DNA from: Crocinitomicaceae bacterium
GTDB lineage: Bacteria; Bacteroidota; Bacteroidia; Flavobacteriales_D; Crocinitomicaceae
Length of the DNA: 64,000 nucleotides
Reading direction: 5' to 3'
NCBI GenBank assembly: GCA_020635955.1
Contig: JACJYW010000005.1
Span: 124,001-188,000 of the forward strand
The position numbers were made by a program, and so were the translations under genes. Shown here piece after piece: positions 34,579 to 43,081 of the stretch (position 1 is its first letter; each line of letters begins with the position of its first letter). The notes beneath the pieces were generated by a model, which made no database searches, was not told where the DNA came from, and saw only the letters and a program-made list of their open reading frames with translations.

Positions 34579-37305
34579 CTATTGCTGATATTTTTCTTTG
34601 TAAAAATCCTGATAGGCTTTTAAGTCCTTCAATTCGAATAGTTTAGCAAAGTTTTTCGAATTGATCAGGAAGCTTTCGAACTTGGTAGGGATTTGTCCAA
34701 GTGTTGGGCGGGCAGTTGTTGAATTGAAAGCCATTTTATAATTATTTGCCTGATCAAGATCCGGGAAAACTCGAATAACTAGCAATTGGGTATTTGGATC
34801 CAATTGCGTATCCGTGATCGTTAATTGTTTGCTTCTAAAGAATTCTTTGTTGAAGTTGGCGATCTTTATCTTGGTTGCATTTGAATTTCCTTCAGAGATA
34901 GGAAAAACAACTATAAAGTAATGTTCCAATTTATCATCAAAAATGTAAGGCGACTGAACCTGATTGTTTACGTTCGTAGAATCTGATTGTACGATTGGTT
35001 GTCCTTTATCCAGTTTTGATAAATACATTTTAGCTTCCAAACCTTCTTCTGAATCAGGTGATGATTTATACAATTCTTCCAACGGAGATCGAATAGCATT
35101 TGAGTTTCCGGGTTGCGTTTTGCCAATTGAAAATGCCTTTAATAGATAGTATTTATTGATGAATTCATTCGCGCTATCTGTCGCAATTATTTCGTTGCAT
35201 TTTGCAATTACATTTTGATAACGGTGATATCTGTAATCTTCCAGCGTTTGAGAATATTCATTTAGATCCTCTTTATCTTTTTCCTGTTTTTTGACCAAAT
35301 ATTCCGGGTCTTTCAAGATCATTGCTATTTCGCTATCGCCATAGTCATTCAGAATTTTAGATTTATATTCTTCAGCTTTTGAAGATCCTTTCTTCTTGAA
35401 AAGTAGGTAAAGCTGATAATAAGCTGGTAACACTTTTGGGTGGTCTATGTTGTGTTCTGTAATTCTTGTAAAGTATTTAATGGCCTCGTTTTCTTCATGA
35501 AGCTGTTCTTTATATATGATTCCTAACATATACAATGAATTTATAAGCCTGTTATTGGAAGAATCAAGCGCCGATTGAGTGAGTGGTAAACTATTGCGTA
35601 GAACATCAACAGTCAAAGAATCTACAGTTTCTGTAACTACGGCTACAGAATCCGGGTTGTCCTGATTATCCGGATCATCTGAAGAGTAAGATGTTTTATT
35701 GGACCTACGCCAGTTGTCTTCGAGCACTCGTTGGCCCCACAACGCCCTAAATTCATTAAATCCATTGGAGGATACCTTTTGATTATAGAAATACCATTTA
35801 GAACCACTTCCCGCAGTTGTATTCGAATTTTTAAGTCTGTTCTGCTGATCTACTAATCTCCTTTGTTCTTCTTCTTTTCTGCGTTTTTCATCCTCTTTGA
35901 TCTGTTTCAACGTTTTTTCAAGATATTTTTCTCTTTCAGATTCAGACATGGCAGCAATGTGTTGCACGCTATCTTCATAGACATAGGTTTCATAATGAAA
36001 TACCAGATCAGATAATCCATCTGCTTTTCCCTTTACCTGATCATAACCTTCATATTCTTCAGGCAAAACCTGTACACAGCTGTCGTAATATTTTTGGGCT
36101 TTTAGATAATCCAGATCGTTGAAATAAATATCTCCCAATTTCATATAGCTAATTCCCTTTTGTCTGTCATTCTTTACAGAGTAAAAAGCTGATAAAGAAT
36201 AATATTGGATAGCCTGCTCTTTGTTTCCTGCTTTGAATTCCATCTCAGCAAGTGCATAGTAGATTTGATCTTTGAATTCTTCATTCTTAGGGTCTTTGAG
36301 CATTTTGGTTAATTCCTTTCTGATGGTTTCACCTCCTGAAGTAGCATTCAATGCTTTATTGATCTGAGCCTGAAAACGCATGTCATATTTAGCGTTGGAA
36401 TGTACAACTCTATTAAAGTAATATGCAGCTTGGTCACCATTTCCAGTTATCTGATAGAGTTGTGCAAGCACGAATTCATATCTGGCTTTGCGTTTTTTCT
36501 TCTTTACCAAAAGAATGGCTTTTTCAAGATGTTCAATGGCCTTTTTATAATCCTTCTGAGCTATCCAGAATTCTGCCATGGTCAACTCATAATCATCTTT
36601 CAATTCTTTAGGGAAAGGAGCTTTCTTCTTTACGCCATTTTTCTTATCCTTTTTATCCTGTTTTTTCTGACGTTCTTTTTCGCGTTGGCTTAGTTTAACT
36701 TTGTTTTTACCTGTATTCGACTCGGCTGCCTGCATATCTGATTCTACGAATGACAGATATCTCTTTGCTTCTGGGAAATTACCCATTGCAATGTAAGTTT
36801 TGGCTAACCATATACGAGCTTCATGCACTCTTTCCTGATCAATATATAAGTGTGTTTCCTGTACGAATTTTAGAACTTCCTCAGCCTTTAAATAATCCTG
36901 ACGTATATAGTGTATAACACCTATCACAAACCAGTTGTCATCAATCCATCTACAGTTTTCCTCGTCTTTGTTCTTTGTGGCAGAACTAGGCATACTGTGT
37001 CTGAAGATCACTTTTTCACACTTTTCCAATGCTGTTTCATACTTCTCCTGGATCATTGGAATATCCTCCTTTGTAGGATATAGATCTACAGGCAGTATAT
37101 GGGTGTAATCTTCGTTGGCTGCCGCACGATAAGATTCTAATGACTCTTCCATGATCACTCGAGCATTAAAGTAACCGTTGTATCTGGCAGTCATATTATG
37201 ATACCCAACGTTCAAAGCAGCATCTTTCTCTGTGGAACACGAGGGCAATAAAAGTAGTGTTCCAATCAGGATCAATAGTGAAATATGTCCGAAAGATCTT
37301 GGCAT
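34579..37305 (-). CDS. sprE: T9SS periplasmic lipoprotein SprE/PorW
   Basis: 908 residues from the ATG at 37305; a longer in-frame extension to 37341 lacks a good signal peptide. The lipobox is LLLPSC (C24). The start of the mature part (YHNMTARYNGYFNARVIMEES) and the many TPR repeats (to about residue 450 and again about 600-720) are typical of SprE/PorW, which in F. johnsoniae and P. gingivalis is a component of the type IX secretion and gliding machinery. A basic/Lys-rich linker (about 210-235) and a DUF-like C-terminus (YIFDDKLEHYFIVVFPI, where porW-like proteins also end) are present. The name sprE follows F. johnsoniae; porW is the P. gingivalis counterpart. Confidence 0.85.
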   Translation of the reverse strand: MPRSFGHISLLILIGTLLLLPSCSTEKDAALNVGYHNMTARYNGYFNARVIMEESLESYRAAANEDYTHILPVDLYPTKEDIPMIQEKYETALEKCEKVIFRHSMPSSATKNKDEENCRWIDDNWFVIGVIHYIRQDYLKAEEVLKFVQETHLYIDQERVHEARIWLAKTYIAMGNFPEAKRYLSFVESDMQAAESNTGKNKVKLSQREKERQKKQDKKDKKNGVKKKAPFPKELKDDYELTMAEFWIAQKDYKKAIEHLEKAILLVKKKKRKARYEFVLAQLYQITGNGDQAAYYFNRVVHSNAKYDMRFQAQINKALNATSGGETIRKELTKMLKDPKNEEFKDQIYYALAEMEFKAGNKEQAIQYYSLSAFYSVKNDRQKGISYMKLGDIYFNDLDYLKAQKYYDSCVQVLPEEYEGYDQVKGKADGLSDLVFHYETYVYEDSVQHIAAMSESEREKYLEKTLKQIKEDEKRRKEEEQRRLVDQQNRLKNSNTTAGSGSKWYFYNQKVSSNGFNEFRALWGQRVLEDNWRRSNKTSYSSDDPDNQDNPDSVAVVTETVDSLTVDVLRNSLPLTQSALDSSNNRLINSLYMLGIIYKEQLHEENEAIKYFTRITEHNIDHPKVLPAYYQLYLLFKKKGSSKAEEYKSKILNDYGDSEIAMILKDPEYLVKKQEKDKEDLNEYSQTLEDYRYHRYQNVIAKCNEIIATDSANEFINKYYLLKAFSIGKTQPGNSNAIRSPLEELYKSSPDSEEGLEAKMYLSKLDKGQPIVQSDSTNVNNQVQSPYIFDDKLEHYFIVVFPISEGNSNATKIKIANFNKEFFRSKQLTITDTQLDPNTQLLVIRVFPDLDQANNYKMAFNSTTARPTLGQIPTKFESFLINSKNFAKLFELKDLKAYQDFYKEKYQQ

Positions 37306-37351
37306 GAGTATCGGTTCGCAGCATATTAACTGCAAAAGCACAAAAATATTA

Positions 37352-38131
37352 TTAATTTCTTGATTTAATGGCCTTTTTTATAGCGGTCAACAATGCTTCT
37401 GGTGCTTCCCACATGCTCATATGACCACAATTGGGTAAAACGATCACTTCTGGTGGCTGCTCTAATAATGCAAGTTCTTCCCTGAGTTTCTGATCACTTA
37501 TAATGGGATCGTGTTCGCCTTGAATGATCACCAGGCCATTATTTTCAGCTATTTCAGCATTATTTGATCGGTCTCTCATACCAGCCGTTGCTGCTGCAAT
37601 TTCTCTTGAAGGGAGTTCTTGAGCACTTTTGATCAGTGACGCTATGTCAGCAACACATTTTGCCTTATTCTCTTCTGCAAATAGTCCGGGAATGGATTCA
37701 GAGATGAAATGATCTTTCTTTTGCTGAACAAGTTCGATCACTCTGTTTCTGTCTTTTTTCTTTTCTTCAGGATCATCCCAAAAATTAGAATGAAGGAGGA
37801 TGAGGTCAATATTACGGATCTTAGCTAACTCTAATCCAACATATCCGCCCATTGAATGACCTATGACAATCGGCTCACTTAAATTTAAATGGTGGAGGAG
37901 TTGATCTACTAGCGTTGACATGAGAATCATGGAGCAATTGTCTCCATTAAACCTGCTCTTTCCATGACATGGCAGATCTATAACAATTACTTCAAAAGAT
38001 TTCGAAAACGTTTTTGAAACATTACTCCAGATGCTCGAATCTTCCATGAATCCGTGCAGTAAAACCAATGGTCTTCCCTGACCTAATGTATCATAATGAA
38101 TTAAATGACCTTCGTACTGATATTCAATCAT
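37352..38131 (-). CDS. Alpha/beta hydrolase
   Basis: 259 residues. The nucleophile serine is in VIGHSMGGYVG (about residue 93) and the catalytic histidine in NCGHMSMWEAPE near the C-terminus; GQGRPLVLLHGFMEDSSIW carries the oxyanion-hole HG motif. It has no signal peptide and is cytoplasmic. The substrate is unknown. It overlaps the aminopeptidase P gene by four bases (ATGA), so the two are translationally coupled. Confidence 0.88.
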   Translation of the reverse strand: MIEYQYEGHLIHYDTLGQGRPLVLLHGFMEDSSIWSNVSKTFSKSFEVIVIDLPCHGKSRFNGDNCSMILMSTLVDQLLHHLNLSEPIVIGHSMGGYVGLELAKIRNIDLILLHSNFWDDPEEKKKDRNRVIELVQQKKDHFISESIPGLFAEENKAKCVADIASLIKSAQELPSREIAAATAGMRDRSNNAEIAENNGLVIIQGEHDPIISDQKLREELALLEQPPEVIVLPNCGHMSMWEAPEALLTAIKKAIKSRN

Positions 38132-39423
38132 TTAATATTCATTAAGTCTTCAATTTCTTCAACTTCGATCGGAATATTTTTCATTAAATTAAATGGGTCA
38201 CCAGATTTTTGAACAACAAGATCATCCTCAATTCTAATTCCCAGATTTTCTTCAGGGATATAAATACCCGGCTCACAAGTAAAGACCATACCAGCTTTAA
38301 TTGGCCCGGTCCATAATCCCACATCATGCGTGTCAAGACCAAGAAAATGAGAGGTACCGTGCATAAAGTATTTTTTATATGCAGGCCAATCCGGGTTTTG
38401 ATTTTTGATGTCTGTTTGATCGATCAGACCTAATCCAAGCAACTCTGATTCCATTAATTTTCCTACTTCTTTATGATATTCGTGCATGAGAGTTCCTTCC
38501 ACCAACATCTTTTCAGCACCTTTCTTAACACGCAAAACGGCATTGTAAACGGCTTTCTGTCTATCAGTAAATTTTCCGTTAACCGGAATACATCTGGTAA
38601 GATCAGAAGCATAATTGGCATATTCTGCTCCAAAATCCATTAGAATAACATCTCCATCCTTGCAGATCTTATTGTTTTCTATGTAGTGCAGAACACAAGC
38701 ACTTGCACCGGAGGCAATAATAGGGGTGTAGGCAAATCCTGAAGATCGGTTGATCAGGAATTCGTGCATGATCTCAGCCTCTATTTCATATTCCATAACA
38801 CCTGGCTTAGTAAAAGCCAATATTCTTCTAACTCCTTTTTCTGTGATATCACAAGCTCTTTGCATCAAATCAATTTCAATTTGCTCTTTTATAGAGCGAA
38901 TTTTGTGCATTATGGGTGCACTTTTTCTGTATTGATGAGCCGGATATTCAGCCTGTAATTTTTTTATGAATCGATCTTCTCTCGTTTCAACTTCTGTATT
39001 AGCCCTTGTATGTTCGTTCGTATTGATGTAGATCTTATCTGCCTGTGCGAGTACGACTTTCAATATACTCTCCATCTGGTCAAGCCAGAATACCGTTTTA
39101 ATACCTGAAGTTTCAAATGCACTCTCTTTTGTCAGTTTTTCACCTTCCCAAATGGCAATTAGTTCTGAAGTTTCTTTAAGAAAAAGCATTTCTCTGTGTT
39201 TTTCTTCAAAGGCGTCAGGAAAGATCACCAATACACTTTCTTCCTGATCAACACCTGATAAATAGAAAATATCCCTGTGTTGTCTAAATGGAAAAGTGCT
39301 GTCGGCACTGACAGGATAAATATCGTTGGAATTAAAGATGGCCACTGACTTGGGTTCCATCTGGCTAATGAATTTTTGTCTGTTTTTGATAAATAACGAA
39401 CTGTCAATTCTTTCGTATTTCAT
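38128..39423 (-). CDS. pepP: Xaa-Pro aminopeptidase (aminopeptidase P), M24B family
   Basis: 431 residues. The enzyme removes an N-terminal residue before proline. The metal-binding pitta-bread domain is clear: DFGAEYANYASDLTR (first aspartates), HGTSHFLGLDTHDVG (histidine), CEPGIYIP (glutamate) and GIRIEDDLVV (last glutamate). The N-terminal domain (about 1-165; IFNSNDIYPVSADSTFPFR) is the creatinase-like domain of aminopeptidase P. It is cytoplasmic and the first gene of a pair with the alpha/beta hydrolase. The start codon lies in the region facing prs, so the two genes diverge. Confidence 0.93.
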   Translation of the reverse strand: MKYERIDSSLFIKNRQKFISQMEPKSVAIFNSNDIYPVSADSTFPFRQHRDIFYLSGVDQEESVLVIFPDAFEEKHREMLFLKETSELIAIWEGEKLTKESAFETSGIKTVFWLDQMESILKVVLAQADKIYINTNEHTRANTEVETREDRFIKKLQAEYPAHQYRKSAPIMHKIRSIKEQIEIDLMQRACDITEKGVRRILAFTKPGVMEYEIEAEIMHEFLINRSSGFAYTPIIASGASACVLHYIENNKICKDGDVILMDFGAEYANYASDLTRCIPVNGKFTDRQKAVYNAVLRVKKGAEKMLVEGTLMHEYHKEVGKLMESELLGLGLIDQTDIKNQNPDWPAYKKYFMHGTSHFLGLDTHDVGLWTGPIKAGMVFTCEPGIYIPEENLGIRIEDDLVVQKSGDPFNLMKNIPIEVEEIEDLMNIK

Positions 39424-39566
39424 GAGCTGTGATTTTTAATTCTGCGTAAGCATTTCATAGGAGCAGAAAGGTAAAAATATCACTTTTCGCTAAATCGTTT
39501 GAATCAAGACGCAATTTTTCAAATAATAATTCTGGCTGTATGTGCTGGTTTTTACATATTTGTGGC

Positions 39567-39574
39567 TATCTTTG
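39567..39574 (+). promoter_or_regulatory. Candidate -7 element (TATCTTTG) of prs
   Basis: TATCTTTG matches TAnnTTTG and lies 21 nt before the prs start, giving a leader of about 14 nt. The -33 position holds only a partial match (TG at 39546-39547). Confidence 0.5.
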
Positions 39575-39594
39575 CACCTCCAAAAACTTGGATA

Positions 39595-40521
39595 ATGTCA
39601 ATTGGAATTAAAATATTTGCCGGGCGCGCTACAAAACAACTTGCAGAGAAGATTGCAATGGAGTATGGTGTGGACCTTGGAAATGTTACTGTTAGTGAGT
39701 TTAGTGATGGTGAATTCCAACCTTCATTTGAAGAGACAGTGCGTGGCCAGGATGTATTCCTGATCCAATCAACAATGCCACCAGTTGATAATCTGTTCGA
39801 GTTATTGTTGATGATAGATGCTGCTAAAAGAGCATCTGCTCACCGAGTGATCGCAGTTATCCCATACTTTGGATTTGCAAGACAAGATAGAAAGGATAAA
39901 CCAAGAGTAGCTATCGGATCTAAGATGGTGGCTCTGATGTTGGAGTCTGCTGGTGCTGATAGAATCATGACTATGGATCTACATGCAGATCAAATTCAGG
40001 GATTCTTCGAAATACCGGTTGATCACCTTTATGCATCAACCATATTTTTACCTTACATCAAACAAATTGACACTGGTAATTTGATCATGGCCGCACCTGA
40101 TGCTGGAGGAGCAAAAAGAGCTAATTCATATTCAAAGAAATTAGATCTGGGATTGGCAATGTGTCACAAACAGAGAAAAGTAGCGAATGAAGTTGCTGAA
40201 ATGACTGTGATTGGAGATGTAAGTGGCAAGGATGTTATTTTGGTAGATGATATGGTAGATACAGCTGGAACTTTAGCAAAAGCAGCTGACCTGTTTATTG
40301 AAAATGGAGCCACATCTGTGAGAGCGTGTTGTACGCATGCGGTGTTGAGCGGTCCTGCCATAGAAAGAATTGAAAATTCAAGCTTGACTGAATTGGTCGT
40401 AACTGATTCTATTCCTTTGAAGCAAAATAGTAGTAAAATAAAAGTATTGAGTGTTGCGTCTTTGTATGCATCTGTTATTCATAGCATGATGGATCATAAG
40501 TCAATTAGCACTCATTTTTAA
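39595..40521 (+). CDS. prs: Ribose-phosphate pyrophosphokinase
   Basis: 308 residues from the ATG at 39595, the normal start for bacterial PRPP synthase; an upstream in-frame TTG at 39499 would add a hydrophobic stretch that overlaps the promoter and is rejected. The enzyme makes PRPP from ribose 5-phosphate and ATP for nucleotide, histidine and tryptophan synthesis. FAGRATKQLAEKIA, DLHADQIQGFFEIPVDHL and the PRPP-binding DVILVDDMVDTAGTL are all present. It is cytoplasmic and is followed by rplY after 51 nt, a common pairing. Confidence 0.96.
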   Translation: MSIGIKIFAGRATKQLAEKIAMEYGVDLGNVTVSEFSDGEFQPSFEETVRGQDVFLIQSTMPPVDNLFELLLMIDAAKRASAHRVIAVIPYFGFARQDRKDKPRVAIGSKMVALMLESAGADRIMTMDLHADQIQGFFEIPVDHLYASTIFLPYIKQIDTGNLIMAAPDAGGAKRANSYSKKLDLGLAMCHKQRKVANEVAEMTVIGDVSGKDVILVDDMVDTAGTLAKAADLFIENGATSVRACCTHAVLSGPAIERIENSSLTELVVTDSIPLKQNSSKIKVLSVASLYASVIHSMMDHKSISTHF

Positions 40522-40572
40522 TAACCGGCTCTGGCCTTAAAATGAGATAACCAGAGCATTAAACTTAAATAA

Positions 40573-41205
40573 ATGAAAGAAGTATCATTGAGCGGTTCTC
40601 TTAGAGAGAACGTAGGGAAAAAAGATGCTACAGCAGTAAGAAACGCAGGTCGCGTTCCTTGTGTAGTTTACGGAACTGGAGTTCAAACTCACTTCAGTGT
40701 AAGAGATGTAGATATGGACAAATTGGTTTACACGCCAGAGGTTTATATCGTAAACATTGACATTGATGGTAAGAAAGTAAAAACCATCATTCAGGATGTA
40801 CAACACCATCCAGTAACTGATAAAGTTCACCATGTTGATTTTATTGAGTTGCAAGACAACAAAAAAGTTAAAGTTGAAATCCCAATCAGATTAACAGGAA
40901 GATCAATGGGTGTTATGAACGGAGGTAAATTGTCTCAAGTTTTTAGAAAACTGAGAGTTTATGCTGTTCCAGGTGCTCTACCAGATATTATCGAAGTGGA
41001 CATCACTAACTTAAGAATTGGTCAATCGATCAGAGTTCGTGATATCGCGGCTAAAACTGGTTTGGATATTTTGAATGCTCCATCTGCGGTTATCTGTTCA
41101 GTTAAAATGGCAAGAGGTGCTGTTGCTAACGAAGAAGAAGAAGGAGGAGCTGAAGAAGAAGCTGCACCTGCTGAAGCTGCACCTGCTGAAGAAGCTGGGG
41201 AATAG
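40573..41205 (+). CDS. rplY: 50S ribosomal protein L25/general stress protein Ctc
   Basis: 210 residues, the long Ctc form. The N-terminal domain (SLRENVGKKDATAVRNAGRVPCVVYG) binds 5S rRNA; the C-terminal TL5-like domain (VHHVDFIELQDNKKVKVEIP, then GQSIRVRDIAAKTG) follows. The tail is rich in Glu and Ala, as in many Bacteroidota Ctc proteins. It follows prs by 51 nt; between them CTCTGG/CCAGAG can form a hairpin with a 16-nt loop (40529-40556). A terminator follows the gene. Confidence 0.95.
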   Translation: MKEVSLSGSLRENVGKKDATAVRNAGRVPCVVYGTGVQTHFSVRDVDMDKLVYTPEVYIVNIDIDGKKVKTIIQDVQHHPVTDKVHHVDFIELQDNKKVKVEIPIRLTGRSMGVMNGGKLSQVFRKLRVYAVPGALPDIIEVDITNLRIGQSIRVRDIAAKTGLDILNAPSAVICSVKMARGAVANEEEEGGAEEEAAPAEAAPAEEAGE

Positions 41206-41259
41206 TCTAAATTTCGACCCACTCAGTTTAACTGGGAAGTTGGTCGATATGTATAAATT

Positions 41260-41298
41260 AAAGAAAGGTTGTTACATTCGTAGCAACCTTTTCTTTTT
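41260..41298 (+). terminator. Intrinsic terminator after rplY
   Basis: AAAGGTTGTTAC pairs with GTAGCAACCTTT (one mismatch) around an ATTC loop and is followed by TTCTTTTT. It lies eight bases before pth, so read-through from prs-rplY into pth is probably limited. Confidence 0.75.
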
Positions 41299-41306
41299 AT
41301 CCGAAA

Positions 41307-41870
41307 ATGAAATATTTGATCGTTGGTTTAGGCAATCCGGGAGTGAAATATGAGAACACTCGTCATAATATTGGATTTAAAGTTCTGGACCACTTTTTAA
41401 AAGATCTTGAAGACCCCTGGAGGGTGGATAAATTGGGTGATGTATCCACTATAAAATTCAAAGGGCGAACACTTGTTTTTCTTAAGCCTTCAACATTTAT
41501 GAATCTGAGCGGCAAGGCCGTAAATTACTGGATGCAAAAGGAAAAGATAGGAATTGATAATGTGCTTGTGATAACGGATGATATTGCCTTACCCTTTGGT
41601 AAGTTGCGTTTAAAAGGAAAAGGAAGTGACGGTGGTCACAACGGTTTGAAAGACATTATCGCTACCCTTAATTCCCAAAATTTTGCAAGACTTCGTTTTG
41701 GAGTGGGAAGTGAATTTAGTAAAGGAAGACAGGTGGACTATGTGCTGGGAGAATGGTCTGTCGAAGAAAATGAAACGATTAAAGAACGCATGGACGTTTG
41801 CTGTGAGATCATAAAAGGTTTCTCTACCATTGGATTACAACAAACTATGAATAATTGGAACAATAAGTAA
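41307..41870 (+). CDS. pth: Peptidyl-tRNA hydrolase
   Basis: 187 residues, normal for bacterial Pth, which releases tRNA from stalled peptidyl-tRNA. The active-site residues are visible: N10 and H20 in GLGNPGVKYENTRHNIGF and the aspartate in VITDDIALPFGKLRLKG. GSDGGHNGLKDI and FARLRFGVG are conserved surface segments. It starts just after the rplY terminator, and its stop overlaps the next gene's start (TAATG), so Pth and the kinase are co-translated. Confidence 0.96.
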   Translation: MKYLIVGLGNPGVKYENTRHNIGFKVLDHFLKDLEDPWRVDKLGDVSTIKFKGRTLVFLKPSTFMNLSGKAVNYWMQKEKIGIDNVLVITDDIALPFGKLRLKGKGSDGGHNGLKDIIATLNSQNFARLRFGVGSEFSKGRQVDYVLGEWSVEENETIKERMDVCCEIIKGFSTIGLQQTMNNWNNK

Positions 41871-42709
41871 TGATTGCTTCAGAACTTATTGATCATCTGT
41901 TTAAAAATGCTGATCATAGCAGATTGGCCGGTGGAGATATAAATGATGTTTTTCTCGTAAATTCTAATAACTCTGATCTTGTAGTTAAGATCAATTCAAA
42001 GAGTGATTATCCCAATATGTTTGAAGTAGAAGCCAAAGGTTTGGAACTGCTTAAACAGGCCATAAAAACACCTGATGTTCAATATTTTGGAGAAGAAGGC
42101 TCACTTCAATATTTAATCCTTGAGCATATTGTGCAAGGACCTAAAACAAAGAATTTTTGGCTTTCATTTGGTCAGGATCTTGCAGCTCTTCACAAAAGGA
42201 CAGATTCACAATTTGGTTTGGATCACCATAACTATATTGGATCACTGCACCAATCAAATACACAACATGAGAATTGGATTGATTTTTTGGTTACTGAGAG
42301 GTTAGAAGTTATGATAAAGCTGGCAGTTGACCAAGGAGAAATTGGATGGGAAGAGGCCAAATTAATGAATCGCTTTTATGTAAAACTGGATGCTTTTTAC
42401 CCTCATGAGGCTCCTTCATTAATTCATGGAGATCTTTGGGGAGGAAATTATTTATGTTCGAATGAACAAGCTGTATTAATTGATCCAGCGGTCTATTTTG
42501 GTCATAGAGAAATGGATATTGGAATGATGCATCTGTTTGGTGGATTTGATCCTTTGTTATTCAATGCCTATAATGAGGTTTATCCATTAGAAAAAGGTTG
42601 GGAAGAAAGAATTCCGTTCCATCAGATCTATCCGTTAATGGTACATGTGAATTTATTCGGAGGCACTTATTGGAGACAGGTTTACAATATTCTGCGTCAA
42701 TTTGCGTAA
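41870..42709 (+). CDS. Fructosamine kinase family protein
   Basis: 279 residues with a protein-kinase-like fold. LIHGDLWGGNYLCSN holds the catalytic aspartate and asparagine, and LIDPAVYFGHREMDIGMMHLFGGF is the signature of the fructosamine/ketosamine 3-kinase family. Members phosphorylate sugars attached to protein lysines so that they fall off, a form of deglycation; the bacterial role is less studied. It overlaps pth by one base. The next gene, encoding a sorting-domain-only protein, starts 21 nt downstream on the same strand. Confidence 0.88.
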   Translation: MIASELIDHLFKNADHSRLAGGDINDVFLVNSNNSDLVVKINSKSDYPNMFEVEAKGLELLKQAIKTPDVQYFGEEGSLQYLILEHIVQGPKTKNFWLSFGQDLAALHKRTDSQFGLDHHNYIGSLHQSNTQHENWIDFLVTERLEVMIKLAVDQGEIGWEEAKLMNRFYVKLDAFYPHEAPSLIHGDLWGGNYLCSNEQAVLIDPAVYFGHREMDIGMMHLFGGFDPLLFNAYNEVYPLEKGWEERIPFHQIYPLMVHVNLFGGTYWRQVYNILRQFA

Positions 42710-42730
42710 TAGTAAGGTAGAATCTGACCT

Positions 42731-43081
42731 ATGAAAATCTTTGTTGTTGCATTCCTTTTGATCTCAGTGTCCTGCTATTCACAAAATTACCCAGATGATT
42801 GTCTGGATTCGTTGATCATTCCAACAAGCTATTCGCCTGATGGAGACGGAATTGATGATGGAATACGAATAGATTTCCCATGCCCTCCGGAAAAGTTTGA
42901 ATATGCTGTATACAACAGATGGGGCAGTCTCATTTTTAAAACAGATGACCCGCAATTCTATTGGCCCGGTTTAGATGAGGATGGAGATCCCGTTCAGGAA
43001 GGTGTTTATTTCTGGGTATTGAAATATACTTTCAATGGTTCAGATGTTTCCAAAACTGGAAGCTTAAATGTATTAAAATAG
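42731..43081 (+). CDS. Secreted protein made almost only of a T9SS type B sorting domain
   Basis: 116 residues. A signal peptide (about 1-18, ending CYSQ) is followed directly by a gliding-motility C-terminal domain: IIPTSYSPDGDGIDDGI, YAVYNRWGSLIF, YWPGLDEDGDPVQEGVYFW and the terminal SLNVLK. There is no room for a passenger. Two cysteines (YPDDCLDS and DFPCPPEK) could pair. Full-length type B domains usually sit at the end of cargo of several hundred residues or more, so this is unusual. No deleted or shifted upstream reading frame is visible. The stop codon abuts the convergent murA stop. Confidence 0.85.
   Translation: MKIFVVAFLLISVSCYSQNYPDDCLDSLIIPTSYSPDGDGIDDGIRIDFPCPPEKFEYAVYNRWGSLIFKTDDPQFYWPGLDEDGDPVQEGVYFWVLKYTFNGSDVSKTGSLNVLK

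Noticed and set aside
39499..39594. A longer, membrane-anchored form of PRPP synthase from a TTG at 39499
   Set aside because: The extra 32 residues overlap the TATCTTTG promoter box, and the ATG at 39595 is the standard start of Prs.
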